A stretch of 64,000 nucleotides of DNA, from NCBI GenBank assembly GCA_963823435.1, contig CAWGLN010000004.1:34828-98827 (forward strand), in the 5' to 3' direction. This DNA comes from CAKZML01 sp963823435. Its GTDB lineage: Bacteria > Pseudomonadota > Gammaproteobacteria > Steroidobacterales > BM003. Positions 15,866 through 26,593 of this stretch are shown piece by piece. Numbering within the stretch: position 1 is the first letter of the stretch; the number at the start of each line of letters is the position of its first letter. The notes under the pieces are model-generated. The model searched no databases. It had not been told where the DNA came from and worked only from the letters and a program-made list of their open reading frames with translations. Made by a program: the position numbers and the translations under genes.

Positions 15866-18370
15866 GCGTCGGCCACGCCTACCGGCTGCACCTTCCAGAT
15901 CTGCTCATTGTAATCACGCATGGTCCGGTCCGTTGAAAATCGCCCGGAGGCGGCAGAATTGAGAATACTCAGGCGGGTCCAGCCATCGGTGTCTTTGAAA
16001 GCCTTTTCCGCGGCTTGCTGGGCATCCACAAAACCGCGGAAGTCAGCCGCCGTCATCCATGGATCGCCGGGTGCGCGCACCGCTGCCAGGATGGGCTCGA
16101 AGATGTCCTTTTCAAAGCGACTGAACAGCCCGCTCTCGATCAAGCCCAGTACTCTTGACAGGTCACTGTCCGCGTCGATGTAGGTCTGCGGATCATAAGC
16201 GCCACGTTGCGCCTCCACCTCCTCGGTGGTCAGACCGAACAAGAAGAAATTCTCTTCCCCAACGGCCTCGCGTATTTCCACATTGGCTCCGTCCAGGGTG
16301 CCAATGGTGACGGCGCCGTTCATCATGAATTTCATGTTCCCGGTGCCGGAGGCTTCCTTGCCGGCGGTCGAAATTTGTTCGGACAGATCCGCCGCAGGAC
16401 AAATGACTTCCATGGCCGAGACATTGTAGTCAGGTATGAAAACCAGGCGCAGACGGTGGCGGGTTACCGGATCGGCATTGATCACCCTGGCCACATTATT
16501 GATGAACTTGATAATGCACTTGGCCATCACATAACCGGGCGCAGCCTTGCCACCGATGATAATGGCCCTGGGCACCAGCTCACCCCCGTCCCCACGCTTG
16601 ATGCGGTCATACAGGTGTATGGCATGCAGCACGTTCAGCAACTGTCGCTTGTATTCGTGAATACGCTTGACCTGCACATCGAACAACATATCCGTATGCA
16701 ATTCGACACCGGTGCGGCGCAGGATCAGCTCCGCCAGTTTGCGCTTGTTCAGCGTCTTGCACTGCCGCCATTCCTCCTGAAAGACGTCGTCATCGACCAA
16801 GGGCGCGAGTCGCGCAAGCTGATCCAGATCGGTCACCCAGCCCTCGCCTATCCTTTCACTGATCAATGCCGACAAGCCCGGATTGCAGGCCGCCAACCAG
16901 CGTCGCTGGGTGACACCGTTGGTCTTGTTGTTGAATTTCTCAGGCCACAGCTCGGCAAAGTCACGGAACAATCCTTCGCGCAGCAGACGCGAGTGCAGGG
17001 CTGCCACCCCATTGACCGAGAAACTGCCGATAATGGCCAGGTAGGCCATGCGTATCATCGGTTCATGGCCTTCCTGTACCAGCGACATCCTGGCCAGGCG
17101 CTGGTTGTCCCCCGGCCAGCGACGACTGATCTCATCGATGAACCTGGCGTTGATCTCGTAGATGATATCCAGCAGGCGCGGCAGTAACTTGCGGAACATA
17201 TCCACCGACCACAATTCCAGCGCCTCGGGCAGCAAGGTGTGGTTGGTATAGGCCATGGTCGTACGGGTGATTTCCCAGGCCTCGTCCCATCCCAGTTTGC
17301 AATCATCCAGTAACAGACGCATCAGCTCTGCCACTGACACAGCGGGATGTGTGTCATTCAACTGGAAACAGTGCCTGGCCGCAAATTCACTAAAATCGTT
17401 CCCATGCCTTGCACGCCAGCGACGCACCATATCCTGCAGGCTGGCCGAGGCAAGAAAATACTGCTGCCGCAACCGAAGTTCCTGACCGTTCTCGGTGGTG
17501 TCATTGGGATACAGCACCATGGTGATATTTTCGGCCGCATTTTTCGAGGCCACCGCCGCCGAATAACTGCCGGCATTAAACTCGTCCAGGTCGAACTCAT
17601 CGGTCGCCGCAGCCGACCACAGACGCAGGGTATTCACAAAATCGTTGCGATAGCCCGGCACCGGGATATCAAACGGTATCGCCAGTACGTCGTGGGTTCC
17701 CGTCCAGCGGAAACACTGTCTGCCATGACTATCCAGGTAGCTCTCGGAGCGACCGCCAAACTTCACCGTCAGGGTCAATTCGTGCCGCTCAATTTCCCAG
17801 GGGTAGCCTTCCCGCAGCCAGGAATCCGGATCTTCCACCTGGTGTCCGTTTTCGAGTCGTTGATGAAACATTCCGTACTGGTAGCGAATTCCATATCCGG
17901 TTACCGGCAGCTTCAAGCTGGCGCAGCTGTCCAGAAAGCACGCAGCCAGCCTTCCCAGGCCACCATTGCCCAGCCCGGCGTCACGCTCGGTGTCGAAAAT
18001 ATCTTCCAGACCGCAGACCCAATTGTTCCATGGCCCGGGCTGCCGGGTCGGTGAGCCCCAGGCTGAGCAGGGCATTTCTCAACAAGCGACCCATCAGGTA
18101 TTCCATGGAGAGATAGCAGACCTGGCGGCCGTCCTCTTGCTCCAGTTGCAGGCTGCTCTGGGTCCAGCGCTCCATCACGCGCTCCCTGACGGTAAGCACC
18201 AGCGCCTCGTATACGAAGGGCGAATGAATCTCGATCTTGTGACAACCCAGCATGCGCGAGAAGTAATGCGTGAAATCCGCCAACACCGCCTCGCTCGTCA
18301 TTTCAAGCGGGGGCACCGAAGGCAATACGCCTACACAAGGTCCGACTGCATTAGCGCGACCAGTCACCAT
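15862..18370 (-). CDS. glgP: Glycogen phosphorylase GlgP (one frame break near 18010)
   Basis: Glycogen phosphorylase releases glucose-1-phosphate from glycogen chain ends using PLP. The N-terminal 120 residues (SPFVYEALVLTVRERVMERW, CYLSMEYLMGR) are in one frame and the rest (DAGLGNGGLGRLAACFLDS onward) in another. Removing one base near 18010 joins them as MEQLGLRLEDIFDTERDAGL, matching the family exactly. The C-terminal part contains the PLP site region (KEASGTGNMKFMMNGA). The start at 18370 has AAGGAG upstream and lies 14 bases after the glgB stop. Total length, about 835 residues, is normal. The break may be a sequencing error, since both halves are otherwise well conserved. Confidence 0.92.
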
Positions 18371-18383
18371 CCAGATATCTCCT

Positions 18384-20588
18384 TCAAACGTCCGCCATGT
18401 CAGCCGGCGGTTCAAAAATCAAGGCTGCCAGGGGTGGCAGGGTCAACACCAGCGACGCAGGGCGTCCATGCGCCGGGACAGACCTGGCGGTGGCCACGCC
18501 AAGGTTGCCCACACCGCTTCCGCCGTAAAGCGTGGAATCGGTATTGATCAGTTCCCGGTAGTCACCCTCTACCGGCACACCCAGTCGGTACGCGTTGCGA
18601 ATCACCGGGTTGAAATTTATCACGCAGACCACAAAACTGCCGTCCTGCGCCTTGCGCAGCCAGGAAAAAACACTGTTGTCCCGGTCCTCGGAATCTATCC
18701 ACTCGAAACCCTCGGGCTTGAAATCTATCTGATGCAGCGCGGGGGTGGCACGGTATACCCGGTTCAGGTCGCGAACAAGTGCCTGGATACCCAGGTGCGG
18801 CGCCTGCTCAAGCAAGGGCCAATCCAGTTGCCTGTCGTGGCTCCACTCGCGCCGTTGGGCCAACTCGGCGCCCATGAACAGTAGTTTCTTGCCGGGATGA
18901 CAGAACATGCTGGTGTAATAGGCGCGCAGGTTGGCGAAACGCTGCCAGTCATCCCCGGGCATGCGATCAAGAAGCGAACCCTTGCCATGCACGACCTCGT
19001 CGTGGGACAGGGGCAACACGAAGTTCTCGCTGAATGCGTAGATCATACCGAAAGTCATTTTTTCATGATGATACTTGCGGTGTATGGGGTCTTCTTTCAT
19101 GTAGACCAGGCTGTCGTGCATCCAGCCCATATTCCACTTGTAGGTAAAGCCCAGCCCACCGTTATAGGTAGGGTGAGATACGCCCGGCCAGGCGGTAGAT
19201 TCTTCGGCATATGAACTGGCGCCTTTGGCATGCAGGGCCTCGTTCAATTTGCGCAGGAAGGCTACGGCTTCCAGGTTCTCGTTTCCGCCAAACTTGTTGG
19301 GCACCCATTTTCCGGGCTTGCGTGAATAGTCCAGGTACAGCATTGAGGCCACTGCATCCACACGCAAGGCGTCGACGTGAAATTCCTCTATCCAGTAAAG
19401 GGCGCAGCTGACCAGGTAATTAACCACCTCATCGCGGCCATAATTGAACACCAGGGTGCCCCAGTCCGGATGCTCTCCCTTGCGCGGATCCTCGTGCTCA
19501 TACAAACCCGTGCCGTCAAATCTGGCGAGCCCGTGGGGGTCACTGGGAAAGTGCGCGGGCACCCAGTCCAGGATTACGGATATACCGGCCTGGTGACAGC
19601 GATCGACAAAATACCGGAAATCGTCAGGCTCACCGAAACGCCAGGTTGGCGCGAACATGCCGATAGGCTGGTAACCCCAGGAGGCGGCATAAGGATGCTC
19701 TGAGACCGGCAGCAACTCCACGTGGGTAAAACCCATCTTCAATACGTAGTCGACCAGCTCACGCGCCAGTTTTCGGTAACTCACACCCTGCTCATCGGAC
19801 GTATGGCGCCAGGAACCCAGGTGTACTTCGTAAATACTTATCGGCTGGTCCAGGGCGGGAACGCTGGAACGCTGCGTCATCCAGGTCTGGTCGCACCACT
19901 GGTAACGACTTTTGTACACAATGGTTGCGTTACCGGGGGGCGCTTCGAAAAAATGCCCGATGGGATCGGCTTTCAAGGGCAGCAGCCTGCCCTTTCCATC
20001 CAGCACTTCAAATTTGTAGAGTGTTCCCTGGCCGATGCCAGGCAGGAAAATTTCCCACACGCCATGACCGGGGTGCAGACGCATGACGTGTCTGCGCCCA
20101 TCCCAATTGTTGAAATCTCCCACCACGCTCACGCGCGTGGCGTTGGGCGCCCAGACGGCGAAACGTGTTCCCCGCACACCCAGGCTGGTGTCGGCGTGTG
20201 CCCCCAGGGTCTTCCACAGGCCGCCCCAGTTGCTGCTGCCCGGGCCAAGTTCCAGATCGCAAAGCAGGGTCGGGAAACGGTAGGGGTCTTCCAGGTCCAG
20301 GCTCGAACCGTCCTCGTGTTCCACCCTGAGCAGGTAACGCCGCTTGCGCGCCGGCATGAGGGCGCCGAATACACCCTGCTCGTGCAGTCGTCGCATGGGC
20401 GCCAGCACGGTACCGTCGATGTCTACCAGGGAGACCCTGGCCGCGTCTGGACGCAGACAACGTACCACGCGCTCACCGGTGCCAACGCGATGCATTCCCA
20501 GGATGGAGAACGGATCGCCATGATGACCGCTGACCAGTTTTTCCAGCGCCAGGCTGTGCGCCTGCCGGTCAGTCTCCAGGATGTCCAT
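18384..20588 (-). CDS. glgB: 1,4-alpha-glucan branching enzyme GlgB
   Basis: This protein of 734 residues has the typical bacterial layout: an extra N-terminal CBM48-like domain (HHGDPFSILGMHRVGTGE), a second CBM48 (GVRGTRFAVWAPNATRVSVV), then a GH13 barrel. The nucleophile is in DALRVDAVASMLY, the acid-base in SSYAEESTAWPGV and the third acidic residue in PLSHDEVVHGKGS. It creates alpha-1,6 branches. The start overlaps the end of glgA by 20 bases, so it is co-translated with it. The gene is intact. Confidence 0.96.
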   Translation of the reverse strand: MDILETDRQAHSLALEKLVSGHHGDPFSILGMHRVGTGERVVRCLRPDAARVSLVDIDGTVLAPMRRLHEQGVFGALMPARKRRYLLRVEHEDGSSLDLEDPYRFPTLLCDLELGPGSSNWGGLWKTLGAHADTSLGVRGTRFAVWAPNATRVSVVGDFNNWDGRRHVMRLHPGHGVWEIFLPGIGQGTLYKFEVLDGKGRLLPLKADPIGHFFEAPPGNATIVYKSRYQWCDQTWMTQRSSVPALDQPISIYEVHLGSWRHTSDEQGVSYRKLARELVDYVLKMGFTHVELLPVSEHPYAASWGYQPIGMFAPTWRFGEPDDFRYFVDRCHQAGISVILDWVPAHFPSDPHGLARFDGTGLYEHEDPRKGEHPDWGTLVFNYGRDEVVNYLVSCALYWIEEFHVDALRVDAVASMLYLDYSRKPGKWVPNKFGGNENLEAVAFLRKLNEALHAKGASSYAEESTAWPGVSHPTYNGGLGFTYKWNMGWMHDSLVYMKEDPIHRKYHHEKMTFGMIYAFSENFVLPLSHDEVVHGKGSLLDRMPGDDWQRFANLRAYYTSMFCHPGKKLLFMGAELAQRREWSHDRQLDWPLLEQAPHLGIQALVRDLNRVYRATPALHQIDFKPEGFEWIDSEDRDNSVFSWLRKAQDGSFVVCVINFNPVIRNAYRLGVPVEGDYRELINTDSTLYGGSGVGNLGVATARSVPAHGRPASLVLTLPPLAALIFEPPADMADV

Positions 20589-22140
20589 AGACTTCCTCCT
20601 GGTAGCGCCTGGCGGCCATGGCCCAGGTGTAGCGCTGCGCTGCGGCCTGCGATCGGACCCTGGCCCACTGACCGGGATTGGCGCGTTTCAAGGTGAGAGC
20701 CCCTGCCACCGAGGACACGAAATTGTCTGCCTTTTCCGTCGCCGAGGCGCCGTTGAAAACAAATCCGCTTACGCCATGCTCAACCGTATCCACCAGGCCA
20801 CCAACTGCATGTACGACACAGGGCTGGCCGCTGCTCATTGCCAGCAACTGACTGATGCCACAGGGTTCAAAGCTGCTTGGCATGAGAAACAAATCGCCCG
20901 TGGCGTACATCAACCGGGACAGGGTTTCCGAGTAGCCACGCAGGTAAAGAAGGTTGGGTCTTTCGGCGGCGCAACGGGCAATCTGTTGCTCGAGTTCGCT
21001 GTCACCGCTGCCCAGCATGATCAGCAATCCGTTCTTGCCCAATCCATCCAGGATGGCCTCAAGGGCGGAATGACCATCGCTGGTGGTTTGCAGAAACAAC
21101 TCCACCTTTTGCGCGCTCATCCGGCCGATGCTGGTCAGTACATGCGCGGGTCTGCCCGCACGCAGTGCACTCAACTTTTCGCCAATGACGCCCAACTCCT
21201 CCGCCGAAAGATTGCCCTGCACGTTCCACCGATCAGCCTGGTCCCGGATCGCCTCCAGCAACCTGCGCCATCTCGGGGGCACCGGCAAGTGCTCAGGGTA
21301 TTCGCAACCATTGAGTATGCCCGTCAACCTGGACTCGGCATCCGCCTGACGCAAATCGTCTTCCAATCCCTCGCCGCCGTGAAATCCGAGCGCCGGGTCA
21401 TCGGGTGTCAGGATTTCCCTGGCATAACTGGGAGATACGGTATTGACACTGTCCGCCAGGCGTATGGCCATGGCCACGGGATTCACGCAATCGGCGTAGC
21501 GCGGGTCGCCCACCAGACGCAGATCGTAATCAAGATCGGGAAACCATGACTCCAGTGCCGAGGGGTCGTTTCGCAGGGGTCTGATGCCCTGCAAGGCGAG
21601 GTTATGAATGGTGTAGACGGTACGCACCGTGCGCAGCCGGGAGAAGGCCGGATCAAATGCGCACAAGCCCAGGTACATGGCTGCATGCCAGTCATGCAGG
21701 TGCACCACATCGGGTAGCTGGTCGGCTTGCTGGAGATACGTTGCAACGGCTGCACAAAGCAGGGAAAACTTGCCGGCATCGGTAGCAAACGGCCGCTCCG
21801 AACCATCATGGCAGTAAATTTTGCCAGGCCCCCGGGGTGAAAATAGCGGATTCTCCAGTACCAGGTGGGTGACGCGCTTGTCGGGTCCGGGCACCCGGTA
21901 CAACTCAACGGGTTCGACTTTGCCGGCAAACGCCACGGACAACTCAAGCACCCTCACACTGCCCGGCAATTCGCTGAACATGCCATAGGAGGGGGTAATC
22001 ACCGTCGGCTGCCAACCCAGGTCAGCGAGAGCCAGGGGCAAGCCGGCAATCACATCCCCGACTCCGCCCACCTTGCCACCGGGAAATGCGCCATTTTCCG
22101 CGGCAACCAGGAGGATGCGCTTGCGCTGTGCCTTGCTCAC
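20569..22140 (-). CDS. glgA: Glycogen synthase GlgA
   Basis: This protein of 523 residues belongs to the GT5 family. The N-terminal ADP-glucose loop reads KVGGVGDV (family KTGGLADV). The C-terminal donor-site signature is MPSSFEPCGISQLLAMSSGQP with the conserved Glu. It extends alpha-1,4-glucan from ADP-glucose. It starts six bases after the glgC stop and its end overlaps glgB, so glgC-glgA-glgB form one unit. Confidence 0.95.
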   Translation of the reverse strand: MSKAQRKRILLVAAENGAFPGGKVGGVGDVIAGLPLALADLGWQPTVITPSYGMFSELPGSVRVLELSVAFAGKVEPVELYRVPGPDKRVTHLVLENPLFSPRGPGKIYCHDGSERPFATDAGKFSLLCAAVATYLQQADQLPDVVHLHDWHAAMYLGLCAFDPAFSRLRTVRTVYTIHNLALQGIRPLRNDPSALESWFPDLDYDLRLVGDPRYADCVNPVAMAIRLADSVNTVSPSYAREILTPDDPALGFHGGEGLEDDLRQADAESRLTGILNGCEYPEHLPVPPRWRRLLEAIRDQADRWNVQGNLSAEELGVIGEKLSALRAGRPAHVLTSIGRMSAQKVELFLQTTSDGHSALEAILDGLGKNGLLIMLGSGDSELEQQIARCAAERPNLLYLRGYSETLSRLMYATGDLFLMPSSFEPCGISQLLAMSSGQPCVVHAVGGLVDTVEHGVSGFVFNGASATEKADNFVSSVAGALTLKRANPGQWARVRSQAAAQRYTWAMAARRYQEEVYGHPGD

Positions 22141-22146
22141 ATCAGT

Positions 22147-23427
22147 CTACCGGGTGAAGTGCAGGTTTTGACCCAGCATGTCTGGCGTCACCAGGGTCAG
22201 GCCGGTTTCGGTCACCCTGAAACCGCGGGCCCGGTCAGCCTCATGATCCACGCCTACCTGGGTCCCATCGGGCAACTCGACACCACGATCAAGAATGGCG
22301 CGCCGGATTTCGCAGCGTTGCCCTACCAACACATCCGGCAACAGCACCGCATCATCTACCCGACTGTAGGATCTCACCTTGCAATTGGAGAACAGCACGG
22401 AATTTCTCACCAGGGCGCCAGACACGATGCACCCGCCCGAGACCATGGACTGTATCGCCTCGCCCCTGCGATCAGGTTGATCAAACACAAACTTTGCCGG
22501 CGGGAATTGCGCCTGGTAGGTCTGGATGGGCCAGGACTTGTCGTAGAGATTAAGCTGGGGAGACACGGAGACCAACTCCATATTGGCCTCCCAGAATGCG
22601 TCCAGGGTTCCCACATCCCGCCAGTAGGCCTGTTCCCCGGTCTTGGGGTCCCGAAACGGGTAGGCGAACACCCGGTATTGTTTAATGATCGACGGAATAA
22701 TGTCCTTGCCAAAATCATGATGGGACTTGGGTGTATCGGCATCCCTGATTACCTGCTCAAACAGAAACCCGGTGTTGAACACGTAGTTACCCATGGAGGC
22801 GAGGCAGATACCCTCCTTGCCGGGAATGGGTGTGGGGTGCTCCGGTTTTTCGTTGAAATCGATAACCCGGCCGGTCTCGTCCACGGTCATCACGCCCAGC
22901 GCACCGGCCGCTTCCGCGATCGGCACCTCAAGGCAACACACTGTCATGTCCGCTTCATGCTCCGAGTGCGCCGCGAGGAACGGACCATAATCCATGGTGT
23001 ACACATGATCGCCGGCGAGGATCAGTACGTGCTCGGGGTCGTGGTCCCTGATCACGTCCAGGTTCTGGTATATGGCGTCGGCCGTCCCGCGGTACCACTC
23101 GCCACCTACTCTTTGGGAGGCCGGCAGAATCTCGACAAATTCACGGTTGCTGATCTGGTACCTGGACCAGCCCTGGACCAGGTGGCGGATAAGCGAATGC
23201 GCCTTGTACTGGGTCAGTACCCCTATGCGACGGATTCCGGAGTTGATCAGGTTGGACAGGGGGAAATCGATAATCCGGAACTTGCCACCGAAATACAGAG
23301 CCGGCTTGGCCCGCCAGCGAGTCAATTCATGTAGTCGCGAACCCTGCCCGCCCGCCAGTATCAGTCCAAGCGCGTTGCGGGTCAGACGGCTGACAAATCG
23401 CGAATCTTCGTGGTGCTTGTCATTCAT
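22147..23427 (-). CDS. glgC: Glucose-1-phosphate adenylyltransferase GlgC
   Basis: This protein of 427 residues makes ADP-glucose from glucose-1-phosphate and ATP, the committed step of glycogen synthesis. The nucleotide-binding LGLILAGGQGSRL, the catalytic region ILAGDHVYTMDY, the sugar-phosphate site (VDFNEKPEHP-like IDFNEKPEHP) and the C-terminal left-handed helix domain (SGALVRNSVLFSNC) are present. The ATG at 23427 with GGAGAG upstream is preferred to a longer frame from 23493. Confidence 0.96.
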   Translation of the reverse strand: MNDKHHEDSRFVSRLTRNALGLILAGGQGSRLHELTRWRAKPALYFGGKFRIIDFPLSNLINSGIRRIGVLTQYKAHSLIRHLVQGWSRYQISNREFVEILPASQRVGGEWYRGTADAIYQNLDVIRDHDPEHVLILAGDHVYTMDYGPFLAAHSEHEADMTVCCLEVPIAEAAGALGVMTVDETGRVIDFNEKPEHPTPIPGKEGICLASMGNYVFNTGFLFEQVIRDADTPKSHHDFGKDIIPSIIKQYRVFAYPFRDPKTGEQAYWRDVGTLDAFWEANMELVSVSPQLNLYDKSWPIQTYQAQFPPAKFVFDQPDRRGEAIQSMVSGGCIVSGALVRNSVLFSNCKVRSYSRVDDAVLLPDVLVGQRCEIRRAILDRGVELPDGTQVGVDHEADRARGFRVTETGLTLVTPDMLGQNLHFTR

Positions 23428-23646
23428 AAAAACTCTCCAGCCTTTCTTGGCCGTCTTGGGCCAGGCGATGCCCGGACTGATGGCTGGGTACATGCCCCGT
23501 TCTGAGTCTGCAGGCGGCTCAGAAAACCACTCAAGCTACCCCGGTCGGCGGGGCAGACGCCATTGTAGAGCACCCGGACCGTCACCTCACCATGCAGAGC
23601 GTACATTACACCCGGATCCGGTCCCGGCCGGCGCCAGCCTGGCGCT

Positions 23647-25204
23647 CTATTTTGCTGGCTGCCTGCCGCTGGCTTCCACCATCTGGCTGACCCACTTGCA
23701 CAGACCTGGCGTAAGGTGTTCGGGAAGCAGACGCCAGCGCCAGTTATTCGACGAGGAGCCCGGGCGGTTGAGACGCGCCTCCGACCCCAAACCCAGGTAA
23801 TCCTGCATGGGTGCAATCGCCATCCTCGCCTCGCTGGAGTACGCCATTCGGATCAAGTCACCGGCAACGCTGTCCGCGTTGCCACCGGTCTTCCCAAGTA
23901 CCGCTTCCTGGGTACGCAGAATCTCTGTCTTGAGACCGAATATCTCCCGGACTGCCGCGGAACCAGCCCACGGTGGTGTCGTTGTCATGGGTGCCGGTAT
24001 AGCAAAGGCAATTTCGGCGCACGTCAGCGATGGAAAATGCCTGGTTGGCCACCTCGAACTGGAGCACCAGCATACCGGGAAGTTGATGACGATCGCGCAA
24101 TCGCTCCACCTCCGGTGTAATCACACCCAGGTCCTCGGCCACGATAGGCAACTCTCCCAGGGCCGCCCGCAGGGCATCAAATATTCCATCACCGGGGCCG
24201 GGCATCCAGCGACCTTCGCGGGCAGTCGGGGCGTCATAGGGCACTTCCCAGAAAGACTCGAAACCCCTGAAGTGATCGATGCGTACAATGTCGACCAGGC
24301 GAAGTGAGGCACGCACACGCTCGATCCACCAGCTGTAGCCGTTGGCGGCATGATAATCCCAGTCGTATAACGGGTTGCCCCAGAGCTGACCGTCTTCACT
24401 AAAATAATCCGGTGGCACGCCGGCGACGTGGGTCGGCTGACCCAGCCGGTCAATTCTCAGAATCTCCGGATGCGCCCAGGCATCGGCGCTGTCCAGGGCG
24501 ATGTAGATGGGCATATCACCGAACAGAAGACACCTGGTTGCGGGCTGCATAGCGCTCGCAGATCGCTCCACTGCTGATCAAACAGGAACTGGATTATCTT
24601 CACCGCCTCCAGCTCCGGGTGCGTGGTCACGTTCGATTTGCTGCAAGGCCACGGCGTCACGCCGACGGTATTGCTCTTCCCACTCGTGCCATGGGCGCTG
24701 ATCGTGACGGGTTTTCAAAAAGCGGTACAGGGCATAGTCATGCAGCCAATGGCTTTCGTGCTTCTCCAGGAAGGCCTGGTATGCCTGGATGAGTGGCGCA
24801 TCGGCCTGCGCGTGAAAGCGACTTGCCGCGCGCTTGAGCAGTGCATCCTTCTTGGGAATCAGCCTGCCGTAGTCAACAAACTCCTCCGGCAGGTCTATCA
24901 GGCTGTCCGCCTCTACCGACGTGATCAAGCCCATGCGAATAAGGCTTGCCACATCAATCAACATCTCGTTGCCCGCAAAGGTCGACAAAGGCTGGTAGGG
25001 TGAATCGCCGTAAGCAGTGGGCCCGGTCGGCAGAAACTGCCAAACCGCAAGCTGCATCTCTTTCATCGTGTCGATGAAGGCTCTGGCGCTGTCACCGATT
25101 TCCCCAATACCGTAAATGCCCGGCAGGGAACTCAAGTGCAGGCACACTCCCGCCAGGCGCCCCCCGGGCAGGCCTGTCTGCACGCTATTTTCGTCTGCTA
25201 CCAT
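23647..25204 (-). CDS. malQ: 4-alpha-glucanotransferase MalQ (four frame breaks)
   Basis: MalQ (GH77) transfers maltosyl units among alpha-glucans. The N-terminus is clear (AGVCLHLSSLPGIYGIGEIG, GDSPYQPLSTFAGNEML), as are catalytic segments (GVPPDYFSEDGQLWGNPLYD, DIVRIDHFRGFESFWEVP, IVAEDLGVITPEV, CYTGTHDNDTTVGWF). The frame changes at about 24625, 24556, 24530 and 23951. Each break is repaired by removing one base: for example QFLFDQQWSDL, then YAARNQV, then LFGDMPIYIA lie in three successive frames. With these removed the protein has about 517 residues, the usual size. The gene opens the glycogen cluster, but a 219-bp gap follows it. Dense single-base insertions suggest either decay or poor local sequence; no other inactivating lesion is seen. 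Confidence 0.88.
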
Positions 25205-25395
25205 TTTTTTCCCGCTTTTCCCTAATCACCTTGTTTCGGCGGACCAACCGGAGTCCAAAACCAGCGGGCAATACTACACGCTTGCGGCCCCCGTCCGGAA
25301 TGCTTCCTGGGATTTTTGGACAAAATGCAAGGGCCAGACCGGCCAGGATGTGTTCACATAGCGGTCCATACGGTTACCATTGGCGCTTCCCAACC

Positions 25396-26391
25396 ATGGA
25401 ACCTGTCATGACAGCGTCCAGCTTGCTCATTGGAGACATCGGCGGCACCAACGCGCGCTTTGCCATCGCCGACCCGGTCACGCCCGGATTTTCCCGGGAA
25501 ATGACCCTGCAGTGCGGTGACTTCGAATCCGCGGAACAAGCCATCGAGGAGTACCTGCGTAAAGTCGATGCGCCACGTCCAGGCGCCCTGTGCCTGGCGG
25601 CCGCCGGCCCGGTGGTAGATGGCGTGGTGCGCTTTACCAACAATCACTGGAACCTGAACCTTGAGGAGCTGAAACAAGGCTTCGACACGCAGGCAGTCAA
25701 ATTGTTGAATGACTTCGAAGCCATTGCCTACGCCCTGCCCTGCCTGGACCCGTCCCACCTCACGCCCATAGGCCTGCCGGAGGCCGCGCCACTCGGACAG
25801 CGGGATTTCACCCTGGCTGCCATCGGACCGGGCACCGGTTTGGGCGCCGTCGGTCTATACCGGCGTAAAGGCGAACTCTTTCCCATCGTCGGTGAAGCGG
25901 GACATACCGGCTTCGCACCGGAAAGCCAGGTACAAATCGAGATCCTGGCCGTTCTGCGGGAGCGCTTTACCCGGGTCTCGGACGAACGCCTGGTGTCGGG
26001 ACCAGGGCTGGAAAATATCTACTGGGCCCTGACCCGGATACATGGTGAAAAGAAAGCCCCCATGACCGCCTCCGAAATTTGCACCCTGGGTGCCAATAAT
26101 CAGGATCCACGGGCCGCTGAAACCTTGCACCTGTTCTTCGAAATCCTGGGCCAGGTGGCGGGCAACCTGGCGCTGGCGCTGGGCGCCAGCCAGGGCGTAT
26201 TTATCGCCGGCGGTATCGCGCGCCGCTACCCGGAAATCCTGGTCAATAGCGGATTTCGCGGCGCCTTCGAGGCCAAGGGTCGGCATCGCTCGTTGATGGA
26301 GCGCATCCCAACGCAGCTCATTACCCATCCCGAGCCAGGCCTGTTGGGGGCAGGTTATTGCGCCCTGCAGATGCAGAAAGGGCTGATGTAG
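25396..26391 (+). CDS. glk: Glucokinase (Glk family)
   Basis: This protein of about 331 residues phosphorylates glucose with ATP to glucose-6-phosphate. The phosphate-binding GDIGGTNARFA lies at 13-23, GPGTGLGAVGL marks the second phosphate loop and GEAGHTGFAP the substrate region, as in proteobacterial Glk. The ATG at 25396 (or 25408) starts the domain properly; a frame reaching back to 25231 is probably not translated. It is divergent from malQ with about 190 bases between, so glucose entry and glycogen turnover may share a control region. Its stop lies at the base of a strong hairpin (26391-26451). Confidence 0.93.
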   Translation: MEPVMTASSLLIGDIGGTNARFAIADPVTPGFSREMTLQCGDFESAEQAIEEYLRKVDAPRPGALCLAAAGPVVDGVVRFTNNHWNLNLEELKQGFDTQAVKLLNDFEAIAYALPCLDPSHLTPIGLPEAAPLGQRDFTLAAIGPGTGLGAVGLYRRKGELFPIVGEAGHTGFAPESQVQIEILAVLRERFTRVSDERLVSGPGLENIYWALTRIHGEKKAPMTASEICTLGANNQDPRAAETLHLFFEILGQVAGNLALALGASQGVFIAGGIARRYPEILVNSGFRGAFEAKGRHRSLMERIPTQLITHPEPGLLGAGYCALQMQKGLM

Positions 26392-26451
26392 GCTCGCTGC
26401 CGGCCGGGCGCCTTGAGGAAAGTCCGTATTTCGACCTTGGGCAGCGAGGCC
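26391..26451 (+). terminator. Long hairpin after glk
   Basis: GGCTCGCTGCC (26391-26401) pairs with GGCAGCGAGGCC (26440-26451) with one bulge. The loop is 38 bases. The stem starts on the last base of the glk stop codon. No T tract follows, so it may be an mRNA 3'-end stabiliser or leader structure of the next gene rather than a true terminator. Confidence 0.4.
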
Positions 26452-26465
26452 TAGCATCTGGCCTG

Positions 26466-26543
26466 ATGGCCACTTGCCCGCCTGGTTGCCGGCAAGGGAT
26501 GAAATGCCACTGCGGTCACAGGCGGTGTTTCATATTCCTGTAG
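26466..26543 (+). CDS. Possible cysteine-rich leader peptide upstream of tpl
   Basis: A 25-codon frame from ATG 26466 to TAG 26543 encodes MATCPPGCRQGMKCHCGHRR followed by CFIFL. Five of 25 residues in that part plus one more, six in all, are cysteine. It ends 50 bases before the tyrosine phenol-lyase start, a position typical of leader peptides. The ribosome binding site is weak, and the high cysteine content could be chance in GC-rich DNA. Confidence 0.22.
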   Translation: MATCPPGCRQGMKCHCGHRRCFIFL

Positions 26544-26593
26544 AGAAGCACTTCCAGCGACCCGATAGTCCAATTCATCGCTGGAGATACCAC

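Noticed and set aside
26411..26430. GAGGAAAGTCCG, a motif found at the start of bacterial RNase P RNA
   Set aside because: Only about 200 bases separate glk and tpl, too short for RNase P RNA, and the other conserved blocks are missing.
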